Notes: generated by a model from the sequence alone, not told the origin. Counted from the stretch's first letter, positions 1-12,254 are shown. The stretch is 64,000 bases of DNA from Protula sp. h YS-2021 (GCA_949752745.1 OX457032.1:11233543-11297542); one strand, 5' to 3'. Translations and numbers: made by a program.

Positions 1-2260
1 AAAAACTTTGAAAACATACAACAAACAAATTGTTTTGAATTAAGAAATCTACTTTAAAACACACGAATTTATCTGTAAATCATTCGTCTTCCATATGCTT
101 GAATATATGCATGTATCTATTAAACCCACAGAAGTATCTGCCAGTACTTTATAGGGCAATAGTTTCATGTGTTAAGAAAGGGCTTATCTGTTGTCCATAA
201 CCATTTATGAATGCATGTCATTTTAGCATTTAGCGCTAAGTTTTGATGTCAGTTTCTGATTACTGATATCAAGAATTATTCTAAGAGTTCACGACTACAT
301 TTAAATATATCAAAAATATAATTACACATAGCAAAACTTATTTCTTGATAAGAAAAAATGAATTTTTGAGATTAGAAATTCAATCTGTGAGATTAAAAAT
401 TAATTCCTGATACCAATAATTGCCTAGTAAATGTGAAAATGGTATTCAATATATATGTATGTATGTGTACGTATGTTCGTCAGACAACCTATGAAAGTGT
501 TCAGCCTCCTTTAGGTTTTAACGGAATGTTTAGATATCACCGTCCAAGGTTCCACTATCTGTTACCTACCGAGCTATTACGCTTTTTGGCGATTCGTCAA
601 ACATTTAGCAATGGCACACCTATAAAGTTAAAATTTTACTTTTTCAAGTTACATAAACCGATATTGGGCATTACATACAAGTCCTTTATTCAAATCACTC
701 AAGATTTATGCTTAATATATCAGTTCTACAGTTGCTCTTTTAACCATCCATTCACATTGCTTGGCCAAAGGCCATCAGAAAACACTTTTAAGGGCGAATT
801 TTGCTTGAGGAGTGTCCTTAAGAGCGAAAGGCGTTTTGCTTAAGAACGTAAGGCAAAAAAGTGTGCGATTAGCACCTTCTACAAGTAAACGCAAAGGTTT
901 CTCTATTATGTGCACAACTGCGCACACCATGCACATTGTAACAAGGATTTTCCATCTAATGCAATGCAGAGATGATGGGTTCTTCTTGTTGTACAATAAT
1001 AATGTAATTATGTAGTAAAATAAAAATCTAAGTCTCATGACAGGATGGCATAAGTGAAAAAAGCAAAAATAGTACTTTTTTAAAATAGTCTAGCTTAAAC
1101 AAATAGATGATTGCTAATCGACCATCAAATTTCGAGATCCCCTAAGAATATTAAAACAATATCCCGGGAAAAGGGGTCTTTATTGTTCATTTCATGCCCA
1201 CGAGATAAGGGTCCACTGCCTTAGTTCGCTTTTGACATTTGACTTTAGTATTGAGAATAGACCTTCACCGCCGTTTTCGTTTGTCTTCATTATCAGTCTC
1301 CTATTAAAATTTGGCACTTAAAAGGAATACTAATGATGCTCTATTTAGTTTTTCTTATTTAATTACTATTAAATGATTGATGTTACTGTGTATTTTTATC
1401 ACAAAGTAAATTTTTAGCGAACCCTAGAAGAGATCCACCAATGTAACATTTTACCTATGAATGTCATAATTTGTGAAATGTGTTACACAATGGCAAGTGA
1501 AACGCTCTCCAACACTCCAATCTTAAAGCTTATTTTGGTTATTCGGCCAAGTCAAATGATCTTCAGAACTCGAATCTTATTTCGGTTGTTCCTGCATTAT
1601 AAAATTGAATCGAACAAAATATGGGGTAACGGTGTAACTATGAATAGAAAAATACCGCATGCCTCTCTCTTTCTAAATTGCTAGATGTTATCTTAATCGC
1701 AGAAAATGTTGCCTGAAATTTTAAAAAGGTTTCTGTCACGAATAGAAAAATGCTGTTTTTTCTACCAAATCGTAAAATATAAGAGGTTTTATAATAAATC
1801 GTAGTCTTACAAAACATCATTTTGGTTTCGTTGTTGATTTACTACTGGCGTTCAAAAAAATAATTTATTTAATTTTTGTTAACTTATCGAGTTTAAAAGA
1901 GATTGTGAAAATTTTCGTACATGAATTTTTATTGTGTATTCACACTATCTGTCTCTCTTAAAGACTTCTTTGTTATTGATTTGATTGATTTGGGAAATTT
2001 TGAAAACATGCATTAATTAACAGTGTGTTATAAAAAAGTAATGGGATTTCCCCGGAGATGTGTATCAGACCAAGGGTGTTGGCTGCACAGTGACATGCCA
2101 GGTGTGGAGGGACTCATCGGTATCTGCCCATCCGTCTGTGATAGAATTGTGAGTAAGTTTTATGCTCGTGCCGGATTTGTTCTCCTCTAAATGATGTTGA
2201 ATGTGAATGCTAGTTAGGGGTTTAGTTGTTACTTTAATTTAGATAAAAGCTTTCAATAAA
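1..2260. other. Intergenic spacer upstream of precursor gene 1
   Basis: No gene supported. AT-rich DNA with decayed copies of unit spacer (1-720) and of the gene-upstream segment (720-2,040). At 1,661-1,675 there is only a short CT run at the place where units 2-4 have a 90-100 bp CT array. Short open frames here have no recognisable domain. Confidence 0.5.
2062..2148 (+). promoter_or_regulatory. Upstream leader segment of gene 1 with degenerate TATA
   Basis: This block is conserved with 35,443-35,528 and 51,602-51,688. In units 3 and 4 it starts with TATAAAA; here the same place reads TATCAGA. It contains an 18-codon open stretch from ATG 2,095 that ends exactly at a splice-donor-like GTGAGT (2,149). 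It may be a noncoding first exon joined to the acceptor at 2,313, or conserved upstream DNA only. Confidence 0.35.
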
Positions 2261-2272
2261 TTTTAAATCTGG

Positions 2273-2281
2273 TATATAAAA
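2273..2281 (+). promoter_or_regulatory. Proximal TATA box of precursor gene 1
   Basis: TATATAAAA lies 64 bp before the start codon. The same motif stands 63-64 bp before the ATG in all four paralogues, so this is the best candidate core promoter. It predicts transcription start near 2,303 and a ~35-base leader. A TAG acceptor-like site at 2,311-2,313 offers the competing reading, in which this stretch is intronic. Confidence 0.5.
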
Positions 2282-2336
2282 TGGAATGAAATTATATATT
2301 TCTTCTTGAATAGGTTTTTAACATCGAACTTGAAAG

Positions 2337-3240
2337 ATGGGAACGACCTTAAATTTGCTCATTGTTTTTGGATTAATTTCTCTGCACGCACTGCTAATTC
2401 AGTCAAAATATTTAAAACGTAAGTAATTTAACATTTTTGTTTTATTTTCTTCAAGAAAATACGTCAAAACATATACATAGTTTTCGCTTAGCTCAATTTC
2501 AGTATAACAGACTGTAATTGTGGTCTAAAATAACGAGGAACAAACAGAAATAAACATTCTGAAATAGTTATAAAGCTGACGGCTTATTGATTATCACAGT
2601 TTATTGAATGGAAGTTTTCGGGTTACCTTTGGCAACAATAGGTTTTTCTGACATTGATAATGTCCAGATTAATCTAATCAGAATATTATTTGTTTAAGAT
2701 ATCTAAATTAACAACAGCGAATACGCTTTACATGGCAAACTTTAAGGCATTTGCGTTTTAATTAATTTATGTGTTTGTGAGATAAAATATTTAATATGAA
2801 CAAAATTGCTTTTAAAAATTATTTTCGCTATTATCGTTTCATTATTTATTGAAGTAAATTCTATATTTTTAGGTAATAATTCGTTATTAGGGCATTACTT
2901 GGTTGTATTTTACTCTTTGAAAGATGAAAAAGAGCAAGAAAAGTGTTTTGAGTCAGAGTGGACACTAATTTATTTTCATGCATGGATTTTATTATTTTTA
3001 TGCTTAATGTTTTTTGGTATTATTGTGTATATTTAATCAATGCCATGTTCTGTTGCTGAAGATAACAGCATACACTTGGTGAAGAGACAGAATTATGATG
3101 TGCCCGAACTTCCCGAGCAACCCGACTCCACACCGCCTGGTACTCCACATGGTCCTGGACCAAATCCTGAAACGGAACCAAACGACCTCGATCCTGTCGA
3201 ACCGGTAGACATCGAGATACCCGAAGCAGAGGTTCCTTAA
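2337..3240 (+). CDS. Secreted acidic Pro-rich precursor, paralogue 1 (86 aa, two exons)
   Basis: Coding exons 2,337-2,418 and 3,062-3,240, joined in phase 1 (donor C|GTAAGT, acceptor TGCTGAAG|). The total is 261 bases, 86 residues plus stop. Residues 1-23 form a signal peptide with a core like LLIVFGLISLHALLI. A short linker leads to HLVKRQ, a Lys-Arg convertase site that would expose N-terminal Gln, able to cyclise to pyroglutamate. The ~47-residue tail is rich in Pro, Glu and Asp and ends in EVP. The family is not recognised: peptide hormone, matrix or secreted defence precursor are all possible. The splice model rests on both junctions being conserved in the four paralogues. It is the most diverged copy (GTT instead of ATT after Met, shorter tail). 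A possible poly(A) signal AATAAA lies at 4,757. Confidence 0.7.
2419..3061 (+). other. Intron of precursor gene 1
   Basis: A 643-base intron with GTAAGT donor and GAAG acceptor. Bases 2,806-3,036 are open for 76 codons and strongly hydrophobic, but a stop at 3,034-3,036 separates this from exon 2 and the stretch is not kept in the paralogues, so I read it as intronic. Confidence 0.6.
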
Positions 3241-3684
3241 CCTGTGTTGACATCCAAGTACAGCTTCCGGTATTGTCTGTGAACCCACACGAAGGACGGG
3301 TGGGGTGGGTGGGGGGGGGGGGGGGACACTTGGTAGCTTATGTGTTACCATGTGTGAGAAAAAACGCATAAGAATAGGGATAATTTATGACCAGATACAG
3401 TCCAGTGGAGTGTCATTATCTTTAAAGGGGGGGGGGGGGGCAGTTTATTGCGTATTCGATGTTTCCCACAAAAGAGGGTGGGGGTTCTTTGAGAAATTCA
3501 CTCCGCGTTTAGGGTCGTTTCAAAAGGTAATGGACATGCATGGTAACTAGATGTGACGTCAGTGACTCCCTCCCACCCCACCCACCCATCTTGGGATGCG
3601 ATGCCAAGGTATAACAATACTAAAACACGCAGCAGCAAGCACCCGTTGTGATGACGAGATATTCGTTTGCATTTAAATATACTG
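3241..3684. other. 3' flank of gene 1 with poly-G runs
   Basis: No gene. Homopolymer G runs at about 3,308-3,325 and 3,427-3,440. The segment 3,330-3,530 is loosely repeated at 40,040-40,310 and in the 3' flanks of genes 2-4. Confidence 0.5.
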
Positions 3685-4284
3685 CCCAGCAAACATCAAG
3701 ACGTCAGAATGACGTCGGGTCGACGTCGCGACCCGACGTTTCCGACGTCGTACTGACATGCCGGTTTTGGTTGTATATGAAATGGAACCGACGTTTTTTT
3801 TTCAACGTCAGAATGACGTCGGGTTCCGACGTAAATCCGACGTCGGAATTAAGTCGGTTTTAGGTTGTATATGAAATTGGAACCGACGTCAGATTCCGAC
3901 CTGAAACCGACTAGAGTTATATAATTAATAGATAATTAATTATTCAACTGCTGTTATGAAATACATACGAAAGCATTTTCCACGTACGTTTTTACAATCT
4001 AGGAAGAAAAATACCGACGCGCCATCAAAATTTTAAAATTTTCATGTAAAAATTACGGTTTTTCTTCCTCATTTTCAAAATGACTTCCATTTCCTGTGAG
4101 CGATAATAATGTTCATCGCTTTTTGGTCGTTTTTGCAACGTCGGAATGACGTCAGAAAACCGACGTCGCCTCGTCGTCGGAAAAAGGCGGGTTTTGGGGT
4201 AATAGGTCAGAATATGGTTGTGAAGTCGTCGCGACCAAAATACAACCTTTTTTCAACCAAAGAAGACGTCGGTTGTTTGCTGGG
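3685..4284. mobile_element. GACGTC-rich MITE with CCCAGCAAAC termini
   Basis: A 600-bp block bounded by inverted CCCAGCAAAC (3,685-3,694) and GTTTGCTGGG (4,275-4,284). Both arms carry many copies of the palindrome GACGTC and of CCGACGTC, plus the phrase TTGTATATGAAA twice. There is no transposase. It is absent at the corresponding place in the other units, so it inserted in unit 1 alone. No clear target duplication could be read, so the superfamily is left open. Confidence 0.7.
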
Positions 4285-7200
4285 TGAAAATGTTTGCGAA
4301 AATATCAAACATGCTGGCGCATCCTAAAAAAGACTGTTACTGTACATTATAAGCTAAGTAAATTACAAAGATCCACGAATTCCTCCGTTGTTATTTTACA
4401 GCTGACCTCTGGACAGATCAGTTTTGTTCTGTATAATCACAAAGCAGATGAATGTAAAAGTAGTTTCTGTCTTTCAATAAGTGCACCTTATTGCGGTATG
4501 GCCAAGGGGTCAACGGAACCAAATGCTCTTACAAAACAGCAGTGTCGTGAAGTTTATATGCTCAGTTACACGGCTCAGTTGATGCAAATATGTCAGAACA
4601 TTCATTTTCTTTTCTTGTATAACTCTAGTTCTAAAAATGAATTTAATGAGATGTGATTAATTGCTTTGTCTTACTGCATTTAGCCTTAACGTTAATGTAT
4701 CGACATGAAGCAATGCTTCTGTTTGCTGGTGAGGATCTACTTGACACTGGCGTGTTAATAAAATTATATCGCACGACTTATTTTTCTCTTCTTTACATCA
4801 GTGAAAACTGTGTGATAAAAAGTGGTTTCGTGGGAAAGAAGAGGTTGGGGGAAGGAAGGGGAGAAGAGAGTTGATCTGGAAGGATGAATGTAAGAGTGTA
4901 ATTGTGAAATTAAAAAATATCCATCAGCAACTTGAAAAAAAGATAAAAAATGCTCTACATGAAACGATTCCCGACAATAAGGCATCCGATTTGTTAAAAT
5001 AAGTACACCCGCCAGAAAAAAAGAAGAAGCAAACAAACAAAAAAACTAAAATAATTAAAACAAAAACAAAAACAAAAAACGGTAGACCATAAGGGAAGCA
5101 GCATCACTGGCATGAAATCAACTGGAACCAATAATTTAGCACGATAACCTTTGTTGATAACGATTGCTCCGTTTTTCAGGGTAGGACTTGACATACACGT
5201 AAATAACCGTTTTTGTGTCACAAAACGAATTCATGAAGCAAAACACTCTTTAAATACATGAATAGATTTTAAATGAATGTAATAACGACAGAATGCGATA
5301 GAAATTAAGCAGATCAATCAAGTGGAATTATATGCAAGTTTTCTTGTTTTCGTCTTGTTAAAACAATAAAAATCTTTAAAAAAGACTTTGGAAAGGGTTA
5401 CATCTACATTTTTCATGTAATGAATTTCTTGAGCAGGAAATTCTAATTTTTGAAGGGATGTCTTTGTTTATTTTTAACTTCAGCACCCTTCACCCTTTGT
5501 AGCTGTTATGATATGGATTTAGATGGAGTTCGTTCAAAGCTGTAGGTACAAACTAAAAACAAACAGCTAGAGTAACATGAAAAACATGAGTAACATAAAA
5601 ACATGAGTAACATGAAAACATGAGCAACATGAAAAACACGAAGTTATCTACCGGTACATTATAAATCAATCGTCGTCCGTGTGCATAATTATATATGTAT
5701 GTATGTATTAAACAAATGGAAGTATCTGCCAATATTTTATAGAGAAATTGTTTTATGTGTTAAAAAGGGGCTTATCTGTTGTCCATAGGCATATATGTAC
5801 GGCATGCCATTTTAACATTTAACGCTCATTTTTATATCAAAATATAACTAAAGATAAAATTATTAAATAAATTTCCATAATTTATATTTTGCTATTAATA
5901 ACTGAAGCTGAGATTACCAAAAACATTTTTTATACGAAAAATCAATTTTACAAATTTAAAAAATCTTAAAAGACACGATTTATAGAAAATTAAAAAATTG
6001 TCAATTAAATTTTGCATTGAATTACTGATATCAATAACAACAACAAAACTGTTCGCTGAAAATTGCTTTATTTGTGCAGTAAACAGTTAAAGACTCTATA
6101 TGCACTGTCCAGTCAAAAATTTGTTCACAGATGTTTGCTTCTGATTTTTATATAAAAAAAACTGATACTTTGATATAAAAATTAATTTTTGATATCAAAA
6201 AATTATTTGCAGATTTCAAAATATAAATAAAAAATGCCTCATCCGGAAATGATGTCATCTTTAAAATCACTAACAAAATTATTGAGATCGAAATTGAGAC
6301 TTTGCTATCAAATATTTATTTTAGATATCAAGAATATCAACAATTGAATTTTTGATCTCTAAAAATCAGTTTTAGATATCATTAAATCACTTTGATATCA
6401 GGGAATATTTTTGATATTTCTAAATATTTACTGATATCCAAAATTATTCTTTGAGATCAAGACTACATTTAAATATATCAAAAATATAATTACAGATATC
6501 AAAACTTATAAGATAAACTGAATGTTTGAGATTAAAAATTCAATTCGTGAGATCAAAAATTAATTCCTTCTAAGTGCCTAATAAATGTGAAAATGGCCTT
6601 CCTTATATATGTATGAATGTGTGCGTATGTGCGTCAGACAAGCTATTAAAGTGCTCAGCCTCTTTTAGGGTTTTCACGGAATGTTTTGATATCACAGACG
6701 AATGTTCCACTATCTCTTACCTACCGATCTGCTAGGTTTTTGGCGATTTGTCAAACATTTAGCAATGGCACAACAATAAATGATTTGTTTTTGGAGTTTC
6801 AAAGTCCTTCTGCCCCTGTGACCTACAAATTTGTTATGGATCTCTATTACTTTTTCCGGTTATGTATACCGATTTTTGGCATTATAAACAAGTCCCTTAT
6901 TAAAAACATTCAGTTCCAAATGCCAGTCACTAGAAAGCTTTTACATTTTATTTGATATGGACTTTCGCTGATTCATATCATATAAGCTAGAAAAAGAAAA
7001 AAACTGGCCAAATGCGAAAACTTCAGAATTGTTCATGTCTGTATATTCAAAATGCTTATCAACGGCTTTGCTTCAGTTTTTATGTATGTCTTATTCTGAA
7101 TAATCCTCTCCATGTTTTCCGGTAATTTGTATATTGTTCAAATTGTTCAAGACTCATTTAGTCAAAATTTTCAAAAAAAGTGCCTTGCATTGGAAGCCCT

Positions 7201-7560
7201 TTGAGATATGGCAAATGACACCTTATTTCGGTGTATAGAATGTGGTATTCTTGTTACATATCAATGTTCTATCAGATCGCGGTTGATCATAATGTCCTTT
7301 GTCATTCTTGTTCGTTGCTTGAGTTTTATCCGTCATGCAGAAGTTTCATGTTTAAGGGATTTGAATTGTTTACGAGTTTCAGAACAAACAAAAATATTTG
7401 AAAATTTAACACACTTTCTTAAACGTGACTTCTTAAAGTAGTTGCATTCCTGTATTGGCGCTTGATTGCAAAGATCAAACTCTACAATATCTATCTAAAA
7501 AGGACCACAGAACCAAGACCACGGAATGACATATGATTTCATTTCTTAATTTGATCGCTA
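4285..7560. other. Unit 1 3' spacer
   Basis: No convincing gene. Contains a module (4,480-4,880) repeated twice per unit in units 2 and 4 (13,540-13,960 and 15,620-16,010; 53,270-53,690 and 55,365-55,755), an AATAAA at 4,757, a small ACATGAAAAACATGAGTA repeat at 5,571-5,640, and a GATATC-rich block at 6,130-6,570. Confidence 0.5.
6130..6570. repeat. Degenerate GATATC/GAGATC palindrome cluster
   Basis: AT-rich DNA with many imperfect copies of TTTTTGATATCAAAAATT or its variant with GAGATC, spaced about 20-35 bases. Similar blocks lie at 14,235-14,510, 15,110-15,620, 17,220-17,660, 53,960-54,240, 54,850-55,350 and 57,060-57,540. Confidence 0.6.
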
Positions 7561-8014
7561 AGCCATGCGTCTTTGTAATTATGCTTAATACACTGTAATT
7601 TCTATTTATATTTATTAATTCTACATCTATCTTCCATTTTTCCTCAATCAGATGTCAGTAGTGAATAGATCTATACCAAAAATATAGCAAATTTTGTATA
7701 TCACCTTGCCATTAAAATAAGAAAATCGGTAATACATACTTCTGTTATAAAGAACAAATAAACTGAATTCCCTGATCACAAGTGAAATACCCTGAAATGG
7801 TTCAGACATGAGTGGCGACATGAGTGGCGACATGAGAAGCTTGTGATTTTATTTAATTGCGCATCATAACATCAAATGTCACATGACACAATATGCAAAT
7901 TTTCATTTGGGTCGGGTCATGGCTAAGATTTTGGTGAATGGGATTAAGATGCTGGTCAAGCTGTGTTGACGAACTGGAGCAGTTGTTGGGGTGACGGATA
8001 GCTCAGTTGACTAG

Positions 8015-9145
8015 GGGACTATCACTTTTTAGCCAAAATGCTCCACCACCTAAGTTACATTTTAGCAAAAATATTTACTAGGTTTTAGCCAAGATCAATA
8101 TCTCGATATTACATCATCTTTACTAAGAGTACAGCCACAGTCGATCCCTCATGACCACGCCCACGCTACGCGGGACATGTAGAGTCAGGAATTGCCCGCT
8201 GTAGCTATTCGGGAAGCTCCTGATGTGCCTGTCTTAGAACTTGAAATCTATTAAAATCATTCCAAATAAAAGTACCCCAGTAGTCCTTTTATTTAAAGCT
8301 TTATTTATCAATTCATGATCTTTCATACCTACTTAAGTTTTGTGGATCTTCACTTTTTATATCACTTGTTCTCAAAGCGCGTTAGATTTTGTTCTAGATA
8401 CGAATAGAGGCAAGCCTGGAATCCTATGTGACGGTTATAGATATCGCCAAGCATATGTTGCAAATATTGGTGACATTTCATGGAGATGTTCTGATGGCAA
8501 ATGTAAAGCTCGTTTAAAAACTGACAGCAACAAATCAACCGTAATTAAATTGGAACCTGAGCATAACCATGAAGCAAAAGAACGTGATTGTGAGAAAAAC
8601 AAAAATACGAATGCAAGTTAAGCGCAAAGCTTTAGAGTATATTAGTGTTCGACCTGTGAAAGTTTTAAGACATGTGTTTGAAGAATCATCAGAGGATAAT
8701 TTGCAAAAAACGGACTTCAGAAGTATGGCAATGGCTATTTATAGATCAAGACGCAAGAATTTTCCCAAACTACCGACATCTCGCGTAGGTGTTCAGCAAG
8801 CCCTCAACGACATAGATACTAAATCTAGCGTTTTTGATAGTTTTTGATAGTAAACGAACAGGATATCGTGATTTTTCCTACCAAATCCAACCTAGAATGC
8901 CTTTGTAGCGTTATAGCGTGAGAAACTCATCGCAGCCACTTCATCTCTGCAATGGGTAACAAGTACCAGGGGAAGACCGATCTGTGGACGACGCATTAGT
9001 AAAACTCCACTGTAGTTCGATTTTACAGTCTCAGTTATGCACTGCCATTGTGTGTAAATTTGCTAAAATGTTATGACTTTTTGGCTGAACTGTGATTTTA
9101 TTTTGGCAAAAATGTAGAAGCATTTGGCTAAAATGTGAAATACCG
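8015..9145. mobile_element. MULE-like element with 9-bp target duplication (unit 2)
   Basis: A 1,131-bp element flanked by GTTGACTAG at 8,006-8,014 and 9,146-9,154. Unit 5 has the same SINE with a single GTTGACTAG (58,971-58,979), which is the empty site. The ends are inverted repeats around ATTTTAGCCAAAATGCT. A 9-bp duplication together with a FLYWCH zinc-finger gene fragment fits the Mutator-like superfamily, where FLYWCH-bearing lineages are known. It lacks a transposase core and is non-autonomous. Confidence 0.8.
8387..8847 (+). pseudogene. FLYWCH zinc-finger gene fragment (unit 2 copy)
   Basis: The reading frame from about 8,387 contains GKPGILCDGYRYRQ, then WRCSDGKCKAR, then EPEHNHE: the Cys/Cys/His/His ligands of a FLYWCH finger. 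FLYWCH domains bind DNA and occur in MULE-type transposon proteins. Near 8,600 the protein shifts frame and continues with KRKALEYISVRPVKVLRH to PKLPTSRVGVQQALNDIDTK. This copy lacks the start codon seen in unit 4 (an ~81-bp deletion just before VLDTNRG) and ends early at 8,847 after a small deletion. No transposase domain follows, so it is the N-terminal part of a longer protein. Confidence 0.7.
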
Positions 9146-9275
9146 GTTGACTAGAGCACTGGTCCAATAATCCCAAGATCCCGGGTGCAAATCCGACAAA
9201 GGATGATGAAGGGATGATAAATCTTCGTCACGTTTGCATCAGCCAAAAGAATGTAATTGGTTAAATCACCTCTCA

Positions 9276-11933
9276 CGAAATTATTGTTCAGATTTATCGC
9301 CCGTTGAGTCTTTCTACCATTCCTGTACATGTTTCGTAAAATTAATTCTACCACTCACACAAGCGATTATTTAAAGGTTTGGCACGGTGAAAATCACATC
9401 TAAATATTTTATCAGTCTTTCTGTGTTTTACAAGCTTGCGTCAGACCAACTTTTGCAGATAAAAGCGACGAGTATGGTTAAACTGATCAAGAACATTGCC
9501 CATCTGACGAAGTCTATTTGAAAACAGCCCAAATGCAACCCAATATTATCATACAAAAAGTCAGATTTTTCCTTGTTTTATAGTTTGTAGCTAGATTTAT
9601 GCCAATGTGTTATAGTTATAATAGATCATTCTATTGCGTACTATTAGTTTAAGCTGTTATGGGATGCAATTAATGTCATTTCTGCGTGGTGAGCTAACAG
9701 GTGTCCTCATGCAGATACATTCCTGTTCCAAGCAACCCTTTGTAATTCTACAGTTCCCCTTTTAATGTCTATTCACATTGCTTAGCCATTGGTCATCAGG
9801 AAAAACCTTTCAAGGGCGAATTTTATTTAATTGTTAAATAATAATTTTTTTTTGTTTATAAACTTACCGCGGTGTCACTGTGTGATGGTACTCAATCCTT
9901 TTGCTGTTTTTCCTTTGCATCTATTGGTTAATAATTAGCGAACAATAAAGCTGGGGAGTGGAACACAGTCGGTAAAACTCCGAGCAACAGAGGGATACGA
10001 TGCCATTTGCCTGTTTTCGCCCCAGCGCACGGGTCAACCCACCTCCACCCCCTAGCTTCCATCCTGGCTTTTATTTTTAAACAAAAAAACAGCAGTTCAT
10101 GTGTAAGCGATAAAAACGGTTCCCGTAGTATGCTTGAGGACGAGTTCACGTCACAACCTTACATCCACCAATGACAATTAGCATTTTCATCACGTGATCA
10201 AAAATTGCCAGTGCCTGCGTCAGGCAAAAAACGACATTTTTTCGCTCTTTTATACCAAATTTAAAATTGTATTTTTCTTGTTCCAGGTCGATTGCATACA
10301 TTTTGGCCTACTTGTCACATGCCAGGAAGTTAGTTCTTTAAATAGTTTTTACCGTTTAGAAAAATTTTATTACTTAAGCTAAATATCGAAGAATTAGAAT
10401 TGGTATAAAACAGTGCGATAAACTCCAAATATCGCTCATTATGACCTCAGCTACCCACTGTGCATTGCACGAAGGTGTCCGCAAGAATCGCATCATTGGT
10501 AAGACGTGTCTGTGTACTTACGTAACAAACGTCACAGCTTATCATTCTCGTATTTCATGTTAATTGATAATTGTATGCGAATATTTTAGTTGGGTTAGTG
10601 TTGTGTTAATAGGCAAATTGAAAAATTGTAATGCGTATTGTTGAACGAAAAATGTTGTCATTGTTTCGTCAATTAACAATTTTCAACAAGAAAAAATATC
10701 ATCTAAATTAATATAAAACGTGTTTTATTCAGGCTAGAGACGAAGTCCCTGTGCGCTGTGTTTTTCTTCATCGCCTTGAATGTTTAAGGAGTTTTTCGCT
10801 TAGGAATACGTGCGCTTGCTACAAGAAAACGCATAGATTACACCATTTCATGCGCATCTACTCATACCAGTGCATATTTTAACAATTATTTCAATATCTT
10901 CCATCTAAACCAATGCAGACAAAATGAGAGCTTCTTTGTGGTACAATAATAATATAGTAAAATAAAAGTTCAAAGGCATATGACTAGATGAAATAAGTGG
11001 AACTGGTGAAAATCATGCCTTTTTAAATGAGTCTTACTTAAACAAATGGCTGATTGCTAATCTAGCATCAAATTTTTAGATTCCCCAAGAATTTTAAAAT
11101 ATTTATTCAAAAAGTATAGTGGGAAGATAGGTTTTTCCCTCAAAAACATTTTATTGTTCATGTCATGCAGGGTTCAGAAGAGAGGTGACCACTCCCATAG
11201 CTGGCTTTTGACATGTGACTTGGGTATTATGAATAGACCTTTACCGCTGTTTACATTTTAGCTCCATTATCGGTTTTCTATTAAATGTTGCAAATCCGCT
11301 CCGAAACAAGTTTCTATTAAGCGTTGTTAAATAAAGTTGTCGGTATGCGCTCTAAGGTCGTACCCAAAACTTGCGCGAATTATACATGAAGAACTATCAT
11401 GTTTTGTCTTTATCCAACGCATATGTTTTTACTTAAATCAATAAAAATTGCATTATAGTTTTAACTCGTTACAAAACATTTCCCGAAAGCAAAATTAGTT
11501 AGCGTCTAAAAGTTAGAACAAACTGCAATGACTGAAACTAAATTCGCACTTAAAAGAAATAATAATGATGTTTAGTTACTTTTTCTTACTTAATTACTTG
11601 TCGTAACGCAAACTTGTATAATACATTCGATACCGATTAGTTTTAATAGACGGTGTTTGACTTATCTTATTTGCCATTAAATGATTGACGCTGTGTATTT
11701 TTGCAATAAAGTACTTTTTAAAGAGGACTCTAGAAGCCATCCATTAATTTGGCATTTTGCCTGTGAATGTCACAATTTGTGAAATGTGTTACACAAGGCC
11801 AAGTGAAATGCTCTTCAAAACTCGAATCTTAAAACTTATTTTGGTTATTTCTGATTTATAAAATTGAATCGAACAAAATATAGCCTAACTTATTTAAAAA
11901 GTTTCCCTATAAATATGAATAAAAAAATACTGC

Positions 11934-11937
<4 letters not shown>
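9276..11937. other. Unit 2 spacer upstream of gene 2
   Basis: No gene supported. It matches 48,470-51,170 closely and 22,317-22,687 plus 26,653-27,582 in unit 3. Several short open frames on both strands have no recognisable domain. The site GGGATG at 9,661-9,666 is the empty site of the Polinton-like insertion in unit 3, and 11,566-11,572 is the empty site of the large DIRS insertion. Confidence 0.6.

Positions 11938-11938
<1 letters not shown>

Positions 11939-12028
<90 letters not shown>
11939..12028. repeat. (CT)45 array upstream of gene 2
   Basis: A pure CT dinucleotide run of about 90 bp. Arrays of similar length sit at the same place in unit 3 (35,013-35,110) and unit 4 (51,173-51,268). 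Unit 1 has only CTCTCTCT at 1,664. Confidence 0.95.
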
Positions 12029-12032
<4 letters not shown>

Positions 12033-12097
12033 TTATAAGATGCAATCATAATCGCACAAAATATTGCTTAAAACATTAAAAAGGGTTTCTCTCATTA

Positions 12098-12099
12098 TC
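12098..12099 (+). other. Junction of a 577-bp deletion in unit 2
   Basis: Sequence reads CTCATTAT|CTCAATGATG. In unit 4 the two halves are separated by 51,339-51,915, which holds the distal TATA, the leader segment and a MITE. CTCA occurs at both breakpoints. The right breakpoint lies four bases beyond the MITE end. Confidence 0.85.
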
Positions 12100-12191
12100 T
12101 CAATGATGTTCAATGTGAAAACTACCAACATTAATTATGGGTTTAATTATTAATTGAATGTAGCTAAAAGCTTTAAATACTTTAAACCTAG

Positions 12192-12200
12192 TATATAAAA
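12192..12200 (+). promoter_or_regulatory. Proximal TATA box of precursor gene 2
   Basis: TATATAAAA, 63 bp before the ATG. It is the only TATA candidate left for this gene because the distal one is deleted. Confidence 0.5.
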
Positions 12201-12254
12201 TGGAGTAAATTTACATTTTCTTCTTGAATAGGTTTCTAACACCAAACTTGAAAG

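Larger units (their letters stand above)
1..7560. repeat. Array unit 1 (partial, diverged)
   Basis: Leftmost copy of the ~11 kb duplicated unit. It holds precursor gene 1 and the 3' spacer. The spacer from 5,640 to 7,560 aligns by eye with 16,820-18,560 and 56,575-58,510 with few differences, while the gene part is clearly more diverged than units 2-4. Bases 1-720 are a decayed second copy of the 5,640-6,950 type of sequence, and 720-1,060 resemble the gene-upstream segment seen at 10,740-11,000 and 26,750-27,030. Confidence 0.7.
7980..9275 (+). mobile_element. tRNA-derived SINE split by the MULE insertion (unit 2)
   Basis: The left piece carries an A-box-like TAGCTCAGTTGAC (from 7,999). The right piece resumes at 9,146 and carries the B-box-like GGTGCAAATCC (9,184-9,194). 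The uninterrupted version stands at 58,956-59,093. The MULE-like element separates the two boxes. Confidence 0.65.

Noticed and set aside
2806..3036. 76-codon hydrophobic open frame in the intron of gene 1
   Set aside because: It lies between a well conserved donor and acceptor and has no intact counterpart in the other three paralogues.
9928..10149. Minus-strand 73-codon frame, also at 49,119
   Set aside because: The copies differ by frameshift near the start; no domain.
11864..12079. Ser-Leu repeat frame upstream of gene 2
   Set aside because: Translation of the CT microsatellite.
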